In this document: positions 34,900-42,978 of the stretch, in pieces
Position numbering within the stretch: position 1 is the stretch's first letter
How the letters are laid out: every line of letters starts with the position of its first letter
DNA from: Sphingomonas sp. PR090111-T3T-6A
GTDB lineage: Bacteria > Pseudomonadota > Alphaproteobacteria > Sphingomonadales > Sphingomonadaceae
Direction of reading: 5' to 3'
DNA: 64,000 bases
Assembly: GCF_000383095.1 (NCBI RefSeq)
Contig: NZ_AORL01000023.1
Location: 112 to 64,111 of the forward strand
Made by a program: the position numbers and the translations under genes
Notes under the pieces: model-generated
Seen by the model: the letters and a program-made list of their open reading frames with translations, nothing else
The model's database searches: none
Told to the model about the DNA's origin: nothing

Positions 34900-35168
34900 G
34901 GGGGAAGCGACCGGCGCGTCCTTCGCCAATGCACCCGGCGGGGGTCGGGCAGCGTGAGGAGCGTGAAGTCCACGCCCGTCGGTGCGCCCTTGGGGTTAGG
35001 CGGCCGTGCCGGGGACGTCCTGTTGGCGGGACGGAGCCTGCACGGTGGCCGTTGAGGGAAAGTTGCGAAGCTTCGGCTGAACCGGATGACTTCGCGCCGG
35101 CCGCCCGGAAAGACGCGAACGTCTCGCCGAACCTCGTCCACCACACCATGGCCGGAGGTGCAGGAGAC
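34900..35168 (-). ncRNA. Candidate structured non-coding RNA
   Basis: A near-consensus promoter at 35203-35175 points into about 265 bases that contain many nested inverted repeats and no convincing protein. In the minus-strand RNA the ends pair: TGCACC-UC-CGGC (35162-35151) with GCCG-GGUGCA (34939-34930). Inside are AGACG-UUCG-CGUCU (35124-35111 region), GCGAAG...CUUCGC (35095-35060 region), ACCGUGC...GCACGGC enclosing CGUCC...GGACG (about 35046-35005), and GCGUG-GACUU-CACGC (about 34984-34970). UUUUC near 34900 may mark the end. It does not show the conserved cores of RNase P RNA, tmRNA, SRP RNA or 6S as known from memory. Its identity is unknown. Confidence 0.38.
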
Positions 35169-35174
35169 GGGCAT

Positions 35175-35203
35175 CTTGTAACCTATTTGGATTTTTGTGT
35201 CAA
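35175..35203 (-). promoter_or_regulatory. Strong sigma70-type promoter upstream of the RNA candidate
   Basis: On the minus strand TTGACA (35203-35198, perfect -35), a 17-base AT-rich spacer and TACAAG (35180-35175) form one of the best promoter matches in the window. Transcription would begin near 35168 and run toward lower coordinates, antisense to the 3' flank of proC. Confidence 0.6.
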
Positions 35204-35402
35204 GGGTGCTGCTATCGCAGCGGTTTGCACAGGTGGTGCCCGCGTAGGCGATGGTTAGAGCAAGTCTGGTGTGGCGGGGATCGGTGGAAAACGGTCTTGC
35301 GGTTTTCAGGCGGGAGAGGCGGATAGCTGCCCCGGTTTCTCCGCGATAAGGCGTCCAAGGTATATGTTTGCATTAATGATGCCGGGGGAGAAGCTTGCCT
35401 GC

Positions 35403-36122
35403 TTAAATCCACACGCCGTCGCAAAGATAAACGGGACCGCCATCTCCTATCACACGCCTGAGCGCGGCAAGATCGTCGTCGTTACCTTCGTTGGTATCTT
35501 TTACTCTGGTTCCGCGACGTGATTCGCCGCGCGAAACGGGCGGATGGCTTGCTAACCCTTCTTCAAAAGCGAGCGCAAAGTTCATTGTGTATTCAAGCAG
35601 ATCCACACCTGAATTAAAGTAGTGATTCCGAACAAACATCCCCTCTCTGGTTGCGGCAGAGATATAATCACCATCCGCGCTTAGATTCACGTCGCCATTC
35701 AGGATTTGTACGTCGATCCCTCTCGACCGGAAGAAGACAAGCCCCTTTTGGGAGCCTATTTCCTTGATGAAGACGACTTTCCAGACGCTGGATCGCGTTC
35801 GATAAGCACGCCACCCTCTCTTATCGAACCATTGAGCGAGCGAAAGCGGTGTCTCAGGCACCTTAGGCTCAGGCCCATCCCGTTCGATATACCAGACTTC
35901 GCCCTCACGGCCTCGATATTCGGACTGGCGACAAACAAGCGTGTTGGCGCAATTCCAGTCAAGGAATTCGACGCGCACCACATCGGCAAGTTTCGTATTT
36001 TTCTCAAGATTTGGCAAGAAAACGATCACGCGATCGCCTGATTTCATATCTGAGCGATGGCAATTGACCGGATATTCTTCTCCCCCATCAGAGAACCGGA
36101 CGAAAGCCACGCGATATGTCAT
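35403..36122 (-). CDS. Orphan hypothetical protein, atypical composition
   Basis: This 239-residue protein has no family that could be recognised. It starts MTYRVAFVRFSDGGEEYPVN, where ATG 36122 follows GGGAG by six bases; a longer upstream reading lacks such a site. The middle holds an aromatic-rich core (KGLVFFRSRGIDVQILNGD, FVRNHYFNSGVDLLEYTMNF) and the C-terminal third is acidic and probably flexible (DTNEGNDDDLAALR). No signal peptide or TM helix is seen. The DNA is clearly AT-richer than its neighbours and uses codons that are rare around it, which suggests horizontal acquisition. The neighbours (RNA candidate, MarR) give no functional hint. Confidence 0.65.
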   Translation of the reverse strand: MTYRVAFVRFSDGGEEYPVNCHRSDMKSGDRVIVFLPNLEKNTKLADVVRVEFLDWNCANTLVCRQSEYRGREGEVWYIERDGPEPKVPETPLSLAQWFDKRGWRAYRTRSSVWKVVFIKEIGSQKGLVFFRSRGIDVQILNGDVNLSADGDYISAATREGMFVRNHYFNSGVDLLEYTMNFALAFEEGLASHPPVSRGESRRGTRVKDTNEGNDDDLAALRRVIGDGGPVYLCDGVWI

Positions 36123-36262
36123 CCACGCTCCCACGGTAGTTTGTCGTTGCTTAGAATGCTGCTTAACCTCCCAGCAACCAGCATTGCAACCGCTTTGAGG
36201 CGCTACGAGCAGCGCCCGGAATAGCCGCATCGGGGCGAAACCCGCCCTCCCACGCCCGCCAC

Positions 36263-36754
36263 TTACCCCCCACGCAGCTTCATCAGCATCGGCCGGTCGG
36301 CAGGCGGCACCAGCCCTTCCAGAACCTGCCAGAATCCCGCCACCGCCGGCGGCCCCGCCTCGGCATAAGCGGCGGAGAGGCGTGCGCGCAGCATCCCGAA
36401 CAGCTCGGCCTCCAGCGCGGTGCCGGCGGGCGTCAGCCTGAGCAGCCTCTGCCGGCGATCGTCGCGGCCCACCTGCGTCTCGACCAGCCCGCGCGTGGTC
36501 AGCTCGCCCAGCGCGCGGCCGAGCGACTGCTTGGTGATCCCCAGCAGGGAAAGCAGCATGCTCACCGTCAGCCCCGGTTGGCGCGCGATGAAATAGAGCG
36601 CGCGATGGTGCGCCCGGCCGAGCCCGTCCGCCGCCAGCCGCTCGTCGACCGCCTGGAGCAGATGGCCATAGCCGAAGAACAGCAGCTCGACGCCGCGGCG
36701 GATCTCGGCTTCGCGCAGGAAGAGCGGGGAGGCGGGGCTCGGCGAAACGGGCAT
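36263..36754 (-). CDS. MarR-family transcriptional regulator
   Basis: This 163-residue winged-helix regulator shows the MarR pattern: FGYGHLLQAVDERLAADGLGRAHHRALYFIARQPGLTVS, then SLLGITKQSLGRALGELTTRGLV (recognition helix) and the wing VGRDDRRQRLLRLTPAGTALEAEL. Quoted stretches are partial. It should bind DNA as a dimer and respond to a small ligand or oxidant. It is divergent to a HAD-family gene 84 bases away. ATG 36754 was chosen since the upstream continuation enters the intergenic region. Confidence 0.88.
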   Translation of the reverse strand: MPVSPSPASPLFLREAEIRRGVELLFFGYGHLLQAVDERLAADGLGRAHHRALYFIARQPGLTVSMLLSLLGITKQSLGRALGELTTRGLVETQVGRDDRRQRLLRLTPAGTALEAELFGMLRARLSAAYAEAGPPAVAGFWQVLEGLVPPADRPMLMKLRGG

Positions 36755-36838
36755 GTTGACCTGCCTAGGCGCGCTCCCTAGCTGTGCGCAAGCGGTCAGC
36801 CGCCCGGCCGGCCGCGCCTCCTCATCAGGAGCCGGATC

Positions 36839-37546
36839 TTGATCGCGCTTGCCCCGTCCGCCGTTCCGCTTGCCCCCCTGCCGCGGGCCGTCTCCGCCGT
36901 GGTGTTCGACATGGACGGCACGCTGCTCGACACCGAGGCGGTGCACCGCGTCACGATGCAGGCGGCGGCCGACGCGCTCGGCCATACGCTGAGCGATGCG
37001 CTGTTCCGCGAGCTGGTCGGCGTTCATCGCGACGTGAACACGCAGACGCTGCTCGCCCATTTCGGCCCCGACTTCCCGATGGAGGAATTTTATCGCGACG
37101 GCGACGAGCGCTTCGATGCGATGTGGCGCGCGGGCGTGCCCTTCCGTCCCGGTGCGCGGGAATTGCTGGAGGCGCTGAAGGCGGCCGGCCTGCCGCTGGC
37201 GGTCGCGACCTCCACCGCCAGTCCCTTCGCCGAGGAGCGGCTGACGCATTCCGGCATCCTCGATGTCTTCGAGACGGTGGTGACGCGCAGCGACGTGACG
37301 CGGCCCAAGCCGGACGCCGAGCCCTATATTCTGGCGGCCACGCGCCTCCGGCTCGACCCGCGAGACTGCGTGGCGGTGGAGGATTCGCCCAACGGCCTGC
37401 GCGCGGCCGCGGCGGCGGGGATGATGGCGCTGCTGGTGCCCGACCTGATCCCGCCGACCGCCGAGACCGAGGCGCTGGCGACGGCGGTGCTGCCCGATCT
37501 GGCGGCGGTGGGGGCTTTGATCGGGCGGTCGCCGCACAGGATCTGA
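36839..37546 (+). CDS. HAD-family hydrolase (beta-PGM/phosphoglycolate phosphatase-like)
   Basis: This 235-residue cytosolic phosphatase belongs to HAD subfamily IA. Motif I is VVFDMDGTLLDTEAVHR, motif II is LAVATSTASPFAEERL, the motif III lysine is in RPKPDAEPY, and motif IV is CVAVEDSPNGLRAAAAAGM. The helical C1 cap lies between residues 30 and 100. It resembles beta-phosphoglucomutase, GPH and YniC-type sugar-phosphate phosphatases; the substrate is not known. The start appears to be TTG 36839 after TCAGGAGCCGG. Confidence 0.87.
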   Translation: MIALAPSAVPLAPLPRAVSAVVFDMDGTLLDTEAVHRVTMQAAADALGHTLSDALFRELVGVHRDVNTQTLLAHFGPDFPMEEFYRDGDERFDAMWRAGVPFRPGARELLEALKAAGLPLAVATSTASPFAEERLTHSGILDVFETVVTRSDVTRPKPDAEPYILAATRLRLDPRDCVAVEDSPNGLRAAAAAGMMALLVPDLIPPTAETEALATAVLPDLAAVGALIGRSPHRI

Positions 37547-37604
37547 CAGGATGCGCGGCCGGGCTTTTCACGGGCGCGAAGCTCCGCTAGGGGAGCGCGC
37601 ACAT

Positions 37605-37679
37605 TGGGGCGTCGCCAAGCGGTAAGGCACCGGTTTTTGGTACCGGCATTCGCAGGTTCGAATCCTGCCGCCCCAGCCA
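37605..37679 (+). tRNA. tRNA-Gln(TTG)
   Basis: A complete cloverleaf is visible: acceptor TGGGGCG with CGCCCCA, D arm GCC...GGC, anticodon stem CCGGT/ACCGG with loop TTTTGGT giving anticodon TTG, T arm GTTCGAATC, and an encoded GCCA end. It stands alone between the HAD gene and ahpF. Confidence 0.97.
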
Positions 37680-37710
37680 GTCGCGATCCGCGCGCTGCAA
37701 TTCATTCCGG

Positions 37711-37752
37711 AAAAAGAAAAAGCCGGACGGGTCTTTCGAAACCCATCCGGCT
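37711..37752 (-). terminator. Intrinsic terminator after ahpF
   Basis: On the minus strand GAGCCGGATGGGT and ACCCGTCCGGCTTTTT form a long stem with one mismatch around TTCGAAAG, followed by TTTTTCTTTTT. Confidence 0.92.
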
Positions 37753-37785
37753 CTTTGGTCGCCCGTCGCCGGGCAGCGGCGATCG

Positions 37786-39369
37786 TCAGGCCGCTTCGGC
37801 GATCTCGGTCTCGGCCGGCAGGCGGATGAGATAGTCGAACGCCGCCAGCGACGCCTTGGAGCCTTCGCCCATCGCGATCACGATCTGCTTGTAGGGCACG
37901 GTCGTGCAGTCGCCCGCCGCGAAGATGCCCGGCTGCGAGGTCTCGCCGCGATGATCGACCTCGATCTCGCCGCGGTTGGAGAGCGCGACCGCGTCCTTCA
38001 TCCACTCGGTGTTCGGCACCAGGCCGATCTGGACGAAGATGCCCTCCAGCTCGATCTCGTGGACGGTGTCGTGGTTGCGATCCTTGTAGGTGAGCGACGT
38101 CACCTTCTCGCCATCGCCCTTCACCTCGGTGGTGAGCGCCGAGGTGATGACCTTGACGTTGGGCAGGCTGGCGAGCTTGCGCTGCAACACCGCGTCGGCG
38201 CGCAGGTCGCGGTCGAACTCGATCAGCGTGACGTGCGCCACGATGCCGGCGAGGTCGATCGCCGCCTCGACGCCCGAATTGCCGCCGCCGATCACCGCCA
38301 CGCGCTTGCCCTTGAAGAGCGGGCCGTCGCAGTGTGGGCAGTAAGTGACGCCCTTGTTGCGATAGGCGTCCTCGCCCGGCACGTTCATCTGCCGCCAGCG
38401 CGCGCCGGTGGAGAGGATGACGGTGCGCGCCTTCAGCGTCGCGCCGCTTTCCAGCGTGACTTCGTGGAGGCCGCCGACCGTCTTGGCGGGGACGAGCTTC
38501 GTCGCCTTCTGGAGGTTCATCACGTCGACCTCATAGTCGGCGACATGCTGCTCCAGCGCGGTGGCGAGCTGCGGGCCTTCGGTGTGCTTCACCGAGATGA
38601 AGTTCTCGATCGCCATGGTGTCGAGCACCTGACCGCCGAAGCGTTCCGCCGCGATGCCGGTGCGGATGCCCTTGCGCGCCGCATAGATCGCGGCCGCCGC
38701 ACCAGCGGGGCCGCCGCCGACCACCAGAACCTCGAACGGCTCCTTGGCGGCGATCTTCTCGGCCGCGCGGGCCGAGGCGCCGGTGTCGAGCTTGGCGAGG
38801 ATCTGCTCGACGTTCATGCGGCCCTGACCGAAGGGCTCGCCGTTGAGGTAAATCGCCGGCACCGACATGATCTGCCGCGCCTCGACCTCGTTCTGGAAGG
38901 CGCCGCCTTCGATCGCGACGTGGCGGATGCGCGGGTTGAGCACGCTCATCAGGTTGAGCGCCTGCACCACGTCCGGGCAATTCTGGCAGGTGAGCGAGAA
39001 ATAGCTCTCGAACTGGTAGTCACCGTCGAGCGCCTGCACCTGCTCGATCACCTCCTGCGCGAGCTTGGAGGGGTGCCCGCCGACCTGGAGCAGCGCCAGC
39101 ACCAGCGAGGTGAACTCGTGGCCCATCGGGATGCCGGCGAAGCGCACGCCGATGTCGGTGCCCTTGCGGCGGATCAGGAAGGAGGGGCGGCGCTGGTCGT
39201 CGTCGGTGCGGACGACGTCGACGCTCTCCGAAAGCTCGGCGATCTCGGCCAGCAGCGCCAGCATCTCGCGGGACTTGGGCGACTCGTCGGCCGAGGCGAC
39301 CAGCTCGATCGGCTGCTTGATGTTGGCCAGATAGCCCTTCAACTGCGTCTTCAGATTGGCGTCGAGCAT
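37786..39369 (-). CDS. ahpF: Alkyl hydroperoxide reductase subunit F
   Basis: This 527-residue flavoenzyme passes NADH electrons to AhpC. The N-terminal tandem thioredoxin folds contain the redox pair in [13 protein letters not shown]; the FAD site is [22 protein letters not shown]; the second redox pair is [13 protein letters not shown]; the NADH site is [19 protein letters not shown]; and the C-terminus has [19 protein letters not shown] 39369 with upstream GGAGGGCACC was chosen because the longer upstream reading is not family-like. It lies 128 bases downstream of ahpC on the same strand, separated by a strong hairpin. Confidence 0.97.
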   Translation of the reverse strand: MLDANLKTQLKGYLANIKQPIELVASADESPKSREMLALLAEIAELSESVDVVRTDDDQRRPSFLIRRKGTDIGVRFAGIPMGHEFTSLVLALLQVGGHPSKLAQEVIEQVQALDGDYQFESYFSLTCQNCPDVVQALNLMSVLNPRIRHVAIEGGAFQNEVEARQIMSVPAIYLNGEPFGQGRMNVEQILAKLDTGASARAAEKIAAKEPFEVLVVGGGPAGAAAAIYAARKGIRTGIAAERFGGQVLDTMAIENFISVKHTEGPQLATALEQHVADYEVDVMNLQKATKLVPAKTVGGLHEVTLESGATLKARTVILSTGARWRQMNVPGEDAYRNKGVTYCPHCDGPLFKGKRVAVIGGGNSGVEAAIDLAGIVAHVTLIEFDRDLRADAVLQRKLASLPNVKVITSALTTEVKGDGEKVTSLTYKDRNHDTVHEIELEGIFVQIGLVPNTEWMKDAVALSNRGEIEVDHRGETSQPGIFAAGDCTTVPYKQIVIAMGEGSKASLAAFDYLIRLPAETEIAEAA

Positions 39370-39465
39370 GGTGCCCTCCTCCGGGAAATGCGGGACTGTT
39401 TTCGCGATAGCCGTGGCGCGCGCGGCCACGGCTGACGGGAAGGCAGCGGACGGGGGGTGAGGGGG

Positions 39466-39491
39466 GTGGAGCCGGCCGGAGCCGGCTCCAC
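39466..39491 (-). terminator. 11-bp perfect hairpin between ahpC and ahpF
   Basis: GTGGAGCCGGC, loop CGGA-type and GCCGGCTCCAC form a perfect stem six bases past the ahpC stop. No U tract follows in the ahpF direction, so it may act as a partial terminator or as an mRNA-stabilising element that lets ahpC be expressed above ahpF. Confidence 0.5.
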
Positions 39492-39497
39492 GGCCGA

Positions 39498-40061
39498 TCA
39501 GATCTTGCCGACCAGATCGAGCGACGGGGCGAGGGTGGTCTCGCCTTCTTCCCACTTGGCCGGGCACACTTCGCCCGGATGGGCGGCAATGTACTGGGCG
39601 GCCTTGATCTTGCGCAGCAGCTCGGCGGCGTTGCGGCCCACGCCCTCGGAGGTGACCTCGACGAGCTGGATCACGCCCTCGGGATCGACGACGAAGGTGC
39701 CGCGATCGGCCAGGCCCTGGCCGGCGCGCAGGATGTCGAAATTGTTGCTGATGCTGTGGTTCTGGTCACCCAGCATGTAATAGTTGATCTTGCCGATGGC
39801 GGGCGAGGTGTCGTGCCACGCCTTGTGGCTGAAATGGGTGTCGGTCGACACCGAATAGACCTCGACGCCCAGCTTCTGAAGGGTCGGGTAGATGTCGGCG
39901 AGGTCTTCCAGCTCCGTCGGGCAGACGAAGGTGAAGTCGGCCGGATAGAAGAAGAACACCGCCCACTTGCCCTTGGTGTCGGCATCCGTGACGGTGACGA
40001 ACTTGCCTTCCTTGTAGGCCTGGGTTTCGAACGGCTTGATGGTCGTTCCGATAAGCGACAT
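39498..40061 (-). CDS. ahpC: Alkyl hydroperoxide reductase subunit C (2-Cys peroxiredoxin)
   Basis: This 187-residue peroxiredoxin reduces hydrogen peroxide, organic hydroperoxides and peroxynitrite. The peroxidatic Cys is in [17 protein letters not shown] and the resolving Cys in [12 protein letters not shown] near the C-terminus; the start [19 protein letters not shown] is canonical. AAGGAGCTCAC precedes the ATG. AhpF, the reductant, is encoded downstream. The 300-base upstream region carries short GAT-containing symmetries that could be an OxyR site. Confidence 0.98.
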   Translation of the reverse strand: MSLIGTTIKPFETQAYKEGKFVTVTDADTKGKWAVFFFYPADFTFVCPTELEDLADIYPTLQKLGVEVYSVSTDTHFSHKAWHDTSPAIGKINYYMLGDQNHSISNNFDILRAGQGLADRGTFVVDPEGVIQLVEVTSEGVGRNAAELLRKIKAAQYIAAHPGEVCPAKWEEGETTLAPSLDLVGKI

Positions 40062-40365
40062 GTGAGCTCCTTAAGGCAGGTTGCAAGGCAGGTTGCCGGG
40101 CGAACATAGTGCGCCGCAGCAAATCGCCAAGTCACTTATATCGAACCCATAGATCGAGGAAATCGATCAGTTCCTTCGCCGCTCCCGCTCATCGGGGGTT
40201 CAGCTTCGGGCCGATATCCCTGTCTCTGCGGACCGGGCCCCTCTGGCGGCGGCTTACCCCAAGCCCCGTGATGTCGGACCGCATCGAGCGCGCTCGGTGC
40301 AGGTTCGGCAAATGCCTTTCCCCCACACCGAGGCCTCGATCGAAGACACTTCGATGGAGGAACGT
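40062..40365. other. Intergenic region between ahpC and DUF465 gene
   Basis: About 300 bases between divergent genes. The ahpC side contains a tandem GGCAGGTTGCAA repeat (40076-40097) and GAT-rich imperfect inverted repeats around 40139-40170 (TATCGAACCCATAGATCGAGGAAATCGAT; shown in part as ATCGAGGAAATCGAT) that might bind OxyR. No gene was seen. Confidence 0.4.
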
Positions 40366-40602
40366 ATGAACGCTCTGATCGAGCGCCTGATCGCCAGCCA
40401 CCGCCGCCTGAACGGCGAGATCCGCCGCGAGCGCGCCCGGCTGGCGCCCGATGAATTGCGACTGAAGCAGCTCAAGAAGCTGCGGCTGGCGACCAAGGAC
40501 CAGCTTGTCCGGCATATCCCCGACGCCGCCGAATTCCGGCGCGCGGCGCGGCGCCTGCTGGGCTCGCTGCGGGCCCGCCGCCTTGCCGCGCAGGAGGCCT
40601 GA
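40366..40602 (+). CDS. DUF465 (YdcH-like) family protein
   Basis: This 78-residue highly basic, coiled-coil protein matches the small YdcH/DUF465 family: LIERLIASHRRLNGEIRRERAR, then LRLKQLKKLRLATKDQLV. Such proteins are cytosolic and of unknown function. ATG 40366 follows GGAGG by about six bases; a longer upstream reading would put the good ribosome site inside the gene. The C-terminal part (RRAARRLLGSLRARRLAAQ) is a Leu/Arg-rich extension that could bind nucleic acid. It overlaps the operon with the Bax-inhibitor-1 gene, three bases away. Confidence 0.8.
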   Translation: MNALIERLIASHRRLNGEIRRERARLAPDELRLKQLKKLRLATKDQLVRHIPDAAEFRRAARRLLGSLRARRLAAQEA

Positions 40603-40605
40603 GCC

Positions 40606-41307
40606 ATGGAACGCGTTCTCCTGAAACCGCTGGCGACGCCCGCTCATGACGCGGGCCTGCGCCGGCACATGATCGGCATCTATCGCGTGATGGCGCTCGG
40701 CCTGCTGGTGACGGCGGCCGTGGCGTTCGGAGTGGCGAGTTCGCCCGCTCTCGCGGCGGCGATCTTCGGCACGCCACTCAAATGGGTGGCGATGCTGGCG
40801 CCGCTGGCTTTCGTGATGCTCTTCACCTTCCGCATCGAGCGGATGACGACGGCGTCGGCGCGGCTGGCCTTCTATGGCTTCGCGGCGCTGATGGGCGTGT
40901 CGATGGCGAGCATCTTCCTCGTCTTCACCGCGACGAGCATCGCGCAGATGTTCCTCGTGGCGGCGACGATGTTCGCGGGGATCAGCCTGTGGGGCTATAC
41001 CACGGGGCGGGACCTTTCCCGCTGGTCGACCTTCCTGATGATGGGCCTGATCGGCGTCGTCGCGACGTCGCTGATCAACATCTTCGTCGGGTCGAGCGCG
41101 ATCCAGACGCTGGTGTCGCTTGCCGGCGTGGCGGTCTTCACGGGCCTGACCGCGTGGGACACGCAGCGCGCCAAATCCGAATATCTCGCTTATGCGGGCT
41201 CGGAACAGGCCGAGAAGCTCCAGGTGATGAGCGCGCTCAGCCTGTATCTGAACCTCATCAACCTCTTCCAGCTCCTGCTCAATCTGGGCGGCGAACGGGA
41301 GAATTGA
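40606..41307 (+). CDS. Bax inhibitor-1/YccA family membrane protein
   Basis: This 233-residue inner-membrane protein has seven TM helices typical of the BI-1/YbhL/YccA (TMBIM) family, pH-dependent Ca2+ leak channels or protease modulators. Landmarks are MIGIYRVMALGLLVTAAVAFG, FMGVSMASIFLVFTATSIAQ-type helix (LMGVSMASIFLVFTATS), TTGRDLSRWSTFLMMGLIG and the C-terminal SLYLNLINLFQLLLNLGG. The DUF465 gene is three bases upstream. The convergent LysR gene follows four bases later. Confidence 0.92.
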   Translation: MERVLLKPLATPAHDAGLRRHMIGIYRVMALGLLVTAAVAFGVASSPALAAAIFGTPLKWVAMLAPLAFVMLFTFRIERMTTASARLAFYGFAALMGVSMASIFLVFTATSIAQMFLVAATMFAGISLWGYTTGRDLSRWSTFLMMGLIGVVATSLINIFVGSSAIQTLVSLAGVAVFTGLTAWDTQRAKSEYLAYAGSEQAEKLQVMSALSLYLNLINLFQLLLNLGGEREN

Positions 41308-41310
41308 GGC

Positions 41311-42234
41311 TCAGGCCGAACGGCGGTCGGGCGGTGCCCGGTCGCCGTCGGCGAACAGATGCTTCTCCTCCTCCGCCAGCGCGACGAAGGCCCGCGCGGC
41401 GGCGCTCCGATAGCCGCCCCGTCGCTGGAGCAGCGCGACCTGGCGGGTCTCGATCACCGGCGCCAGCGCCGCGGCGCGCAGGCTCGGCCGGTTGTGCACC
41501 ACGGCATTGGGAAGGATCGTCGCCAGACGCCCCTTGCGCACGATCTCGATGATCGTCTCCATCGAATCCGCTTCCATCGCCACCGTCGGGCGGATGCCAT
41601 GGTGGCGGAAGTGGCTGTCGATCTTCATCCGCGTCGCATATTGCGCGCTCAGCAGCACCAGCGGCAGGCTCTCCAGCATCGTCGTCCCGACCGCGTGGCC
41701 GAGCGCGGCGATCGGATGCTGCTTCCCCACGATCAGGCCGAGGCGCTCCTCATGGAGCGGTTGCCATTCGACGTCCTCGGCATGGACGTCGCTGGTGGCG
41801 ATGCCGAGATCGATCCGGTCCGCGCCCAGCGCCGCCTCGATCTCCTCCTGCGCCATCTCTTCCAGCCACAGCGTGATGCCGGGATGGCGATCGTGGAAAT
41901 GCTGGGCGAGCGGCGCCATCAGATAGGCGGAGAAGCTGGGCGCGCAGGCGATGCGCAGCGTGCCGCTCGACAGATCGCGGACATCGCGCACGGCCCGGCT
42001 GCCCGCCTCCAGCTCGGCGAGCGCGCGGCGCGCATAGGCGAGGAAGGCATCCCCCGCGTCGGTCGGCCGCACCGTCCGGCCGCTCCGGTCCAGCAACTGG
42101 GTGCCCATCTGGTCTTCGAGCTGACGGATCTGCTGCGAGAGCGCGGGCTGCGACACATGCAGCGTCAGCGCCGCGCGGGTGAAGCTGCCCTGCTCGGCGA
42201 CAGCCAGCAGGTAGCGGATGTGTCGAAGCAGCAT
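41311..42234 (-). CDS. LysR-family transcriptional regulator (CynR/CysB-like)
   Basis: This 307-residue LysR-type protein has the N-terminal helix-turn-helix HIRYLLAVAEQGSFTRAALTLHVSQPALSQQIRQLEDQMG (given in part: ALTLHVSQPALSQQIRQLE) and an effector domain starting at GTLRIACAPSFSAYLM. It groups by eye with CynR/CbbR-like members that bind metabolites. The region upstream (42235-42545) is divergent to a small secreted protein, but no obvious target operon was identified. The start at MLLRHIRYLL is typical for the subfamily. Confidence 0.9.
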   Translation of the reverse strand: MLLRHIRYLLAVAEQGSFTRAALTLHVSQPALSQQIRQLEDQMGTQLLDRSGRTVRPTDAGDAFLAYARRALAELEAGSRAVRDVRDLSSGTLRIACAPSFSAYLMAPLAQHFHDRHPGITLWLEEMAQEEIEAALGADRIDLGIATSDVHAEDVEWQPLHEERLGLIVGKQHPIAALGHAVGTTMLESLPLVLLSAQYATRMKIDSHFRHHGIRPTVAMEADSMETIIEIVRKGRLATILPNAVVHNRPSLRAAALAPVIETRQVALLQRRGGYRSAAARAFVALAEEEKHLFADGDRAPPDRRSA

Positions 42235-42545
42235 GCCTATAAGTCCTGCTTATCGCGGTTGTAAGAAATCAGTCTTAGAAAATTATGACGCAAGCGCCCA
42301 GATGGTTCTCAACGCAATTGAGACGGAGATCTCACATGGAAAGGGCAAACCGGCCATTTCCGGGCGCGTCGGGAAGAACGCTCTCGCCGCCCTGAACCGG
42401 ATGTTCCGGCCCCGTGCCTCCTCGAACGCCGCCCGGCTCGACGCCCGGCCGCATGAGGCACGCCGCCACCTCACCCCTCTGAACCCCTGAAGCGCGGCGC
42501 CCCGTCGTGGTTTGCGCGCGCCTGGATTTCTCGAAAGGACAAGAT
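42235..42545. other. Intergenic region between LysR and small secreted protein
   Basis: About 310 bases without a convincing gene. An inverted repeat TCTCAA-CGCAA-TTGAGA lies at 42307-42323, in position to be the LysR-box or another operator. The proximal 60 bases are AT-rich. Confidence 0.4.
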
Positions 42546-42929
42546 ATGCGTTCTGCTCTGTTCGGTGCCGTTCTGGCCGGTGCCACCCTCGTCGCGGCTC
42601 CGGCGGCTTATGCGGCGCACCCGGCGGTCAGCTTCCGCTCGATCGAGTATAATGCGGGGGACCGCACGGCCGAGGCGCAGAATGCGCTGGGCGGCGCCAT
42701 CCCGGCGGGCACCCCGATCGCGCAGGCGCAGGCGGTGCTGAAAGATGCCGGCGCGTCCTGCCGCCCCAGCCGCCACGAGGCCAACACGATCCGCTGCCTC
42801 TATAACGAGATGGCCGCCACCGACGAGAATTTCGACGACATCCGCTATACGACGCACCTGCACACCGCCGATGGCGTCGTCACCGATCTGACCGTCGAGC
42901 GGGTGGTCGATACGCACAGCGGCAACTGA
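42546..42929 (+). CDS. Small secreted hypothetical protein
   Basis: This 127-residue protein has a signal peptide (MRSALFGAVLAGATLVAAPAAYAAH). The mature part is a small alpha/beta domain with two cysteines (ASCRPSR and IRCLYNEM) that may pair, and ends VVTDLTVERVVDTHSGN. No family was recognised with confidence; the arrangement is like small periplasmic beta-lactamase-inhibitor/BLIP-like SmpA-type domains, with AIPAGTPIAQAQAVLKDAGASC resembling the start of such repeats. ATG 42546 follows GAAAGGACAAGAT. Confidence 0.7.
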   Translation: MRSALFGAVLAGATLVAAPAAYAAHPAVSFRSIEYNAGDRTAEAQNALGGAIPAGTPIAQAQAVLKDAGASCRPSRHEANTIRCLYNEMAATDENFDDIRYTTHLHTADGVVTDLTVERVVDTHSGN

Positions 42930-42942
42930 GCGAAGTCCACCG

Positions 42943-42970
42943 GTCCGGGAGGGAACCTTCTCTCCCGGAC
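42943..42970. terminator. Hairpin between convergent genes
   Basis: GTCCGGGAG and CTCCCGGAC form a perfect 9-bp stem between the small secreted protein and the convergent transporter gene. The flanks are pyrimidine-rich but lack a pure U tract. Confidence 0.55.
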
Positions 42971-42978
42971 ATTCCCTC

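Noticed and set aside
34625-35149. Minus-strand frame of 174 residues overlapping proC
   Set aside because: It runs antisense into proC and reads like a shadow of that gene; the upstream part coincides with the structured RNA.
34900-35168. RNase P RNA, tmRNA, 6S or SRP RNA as identity of the structured region
   Set aside because: The GAGGAAAGTCC-type core of RNase P, a tag frame with CCA end for tmRNA, the SRP GGAAGCAGC-type loop and a long single 6S bubble were looked for and not found.
34863-35258. Plus-strand frame of 131 residues after proC
   Set aside because: Arg/Pro/Ala-rich composition with no ribosome site; it lies opposite the promoter-driven RNA candidate and has no recognisable domain.
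35212-35424. Minus-strand 70-residue frame between the orphan gene and the RNA
   Set aside because: No ribosome site and it crosses the strong promoter; the composition is not coding-like.
40062-40365. A firm OxyR site upstream of ahpC
   Set aside because: Only imperfect GAT-containing repeats are present; no clear ATAG-type tetrad spacing could be demonstrated by eye.
42218-42490. Plus-strand 90-residue frame between LysR and the small secreted protein
   Set aside because: No ribosome site, mixed composition and overlap with the LysR start; probably chance.
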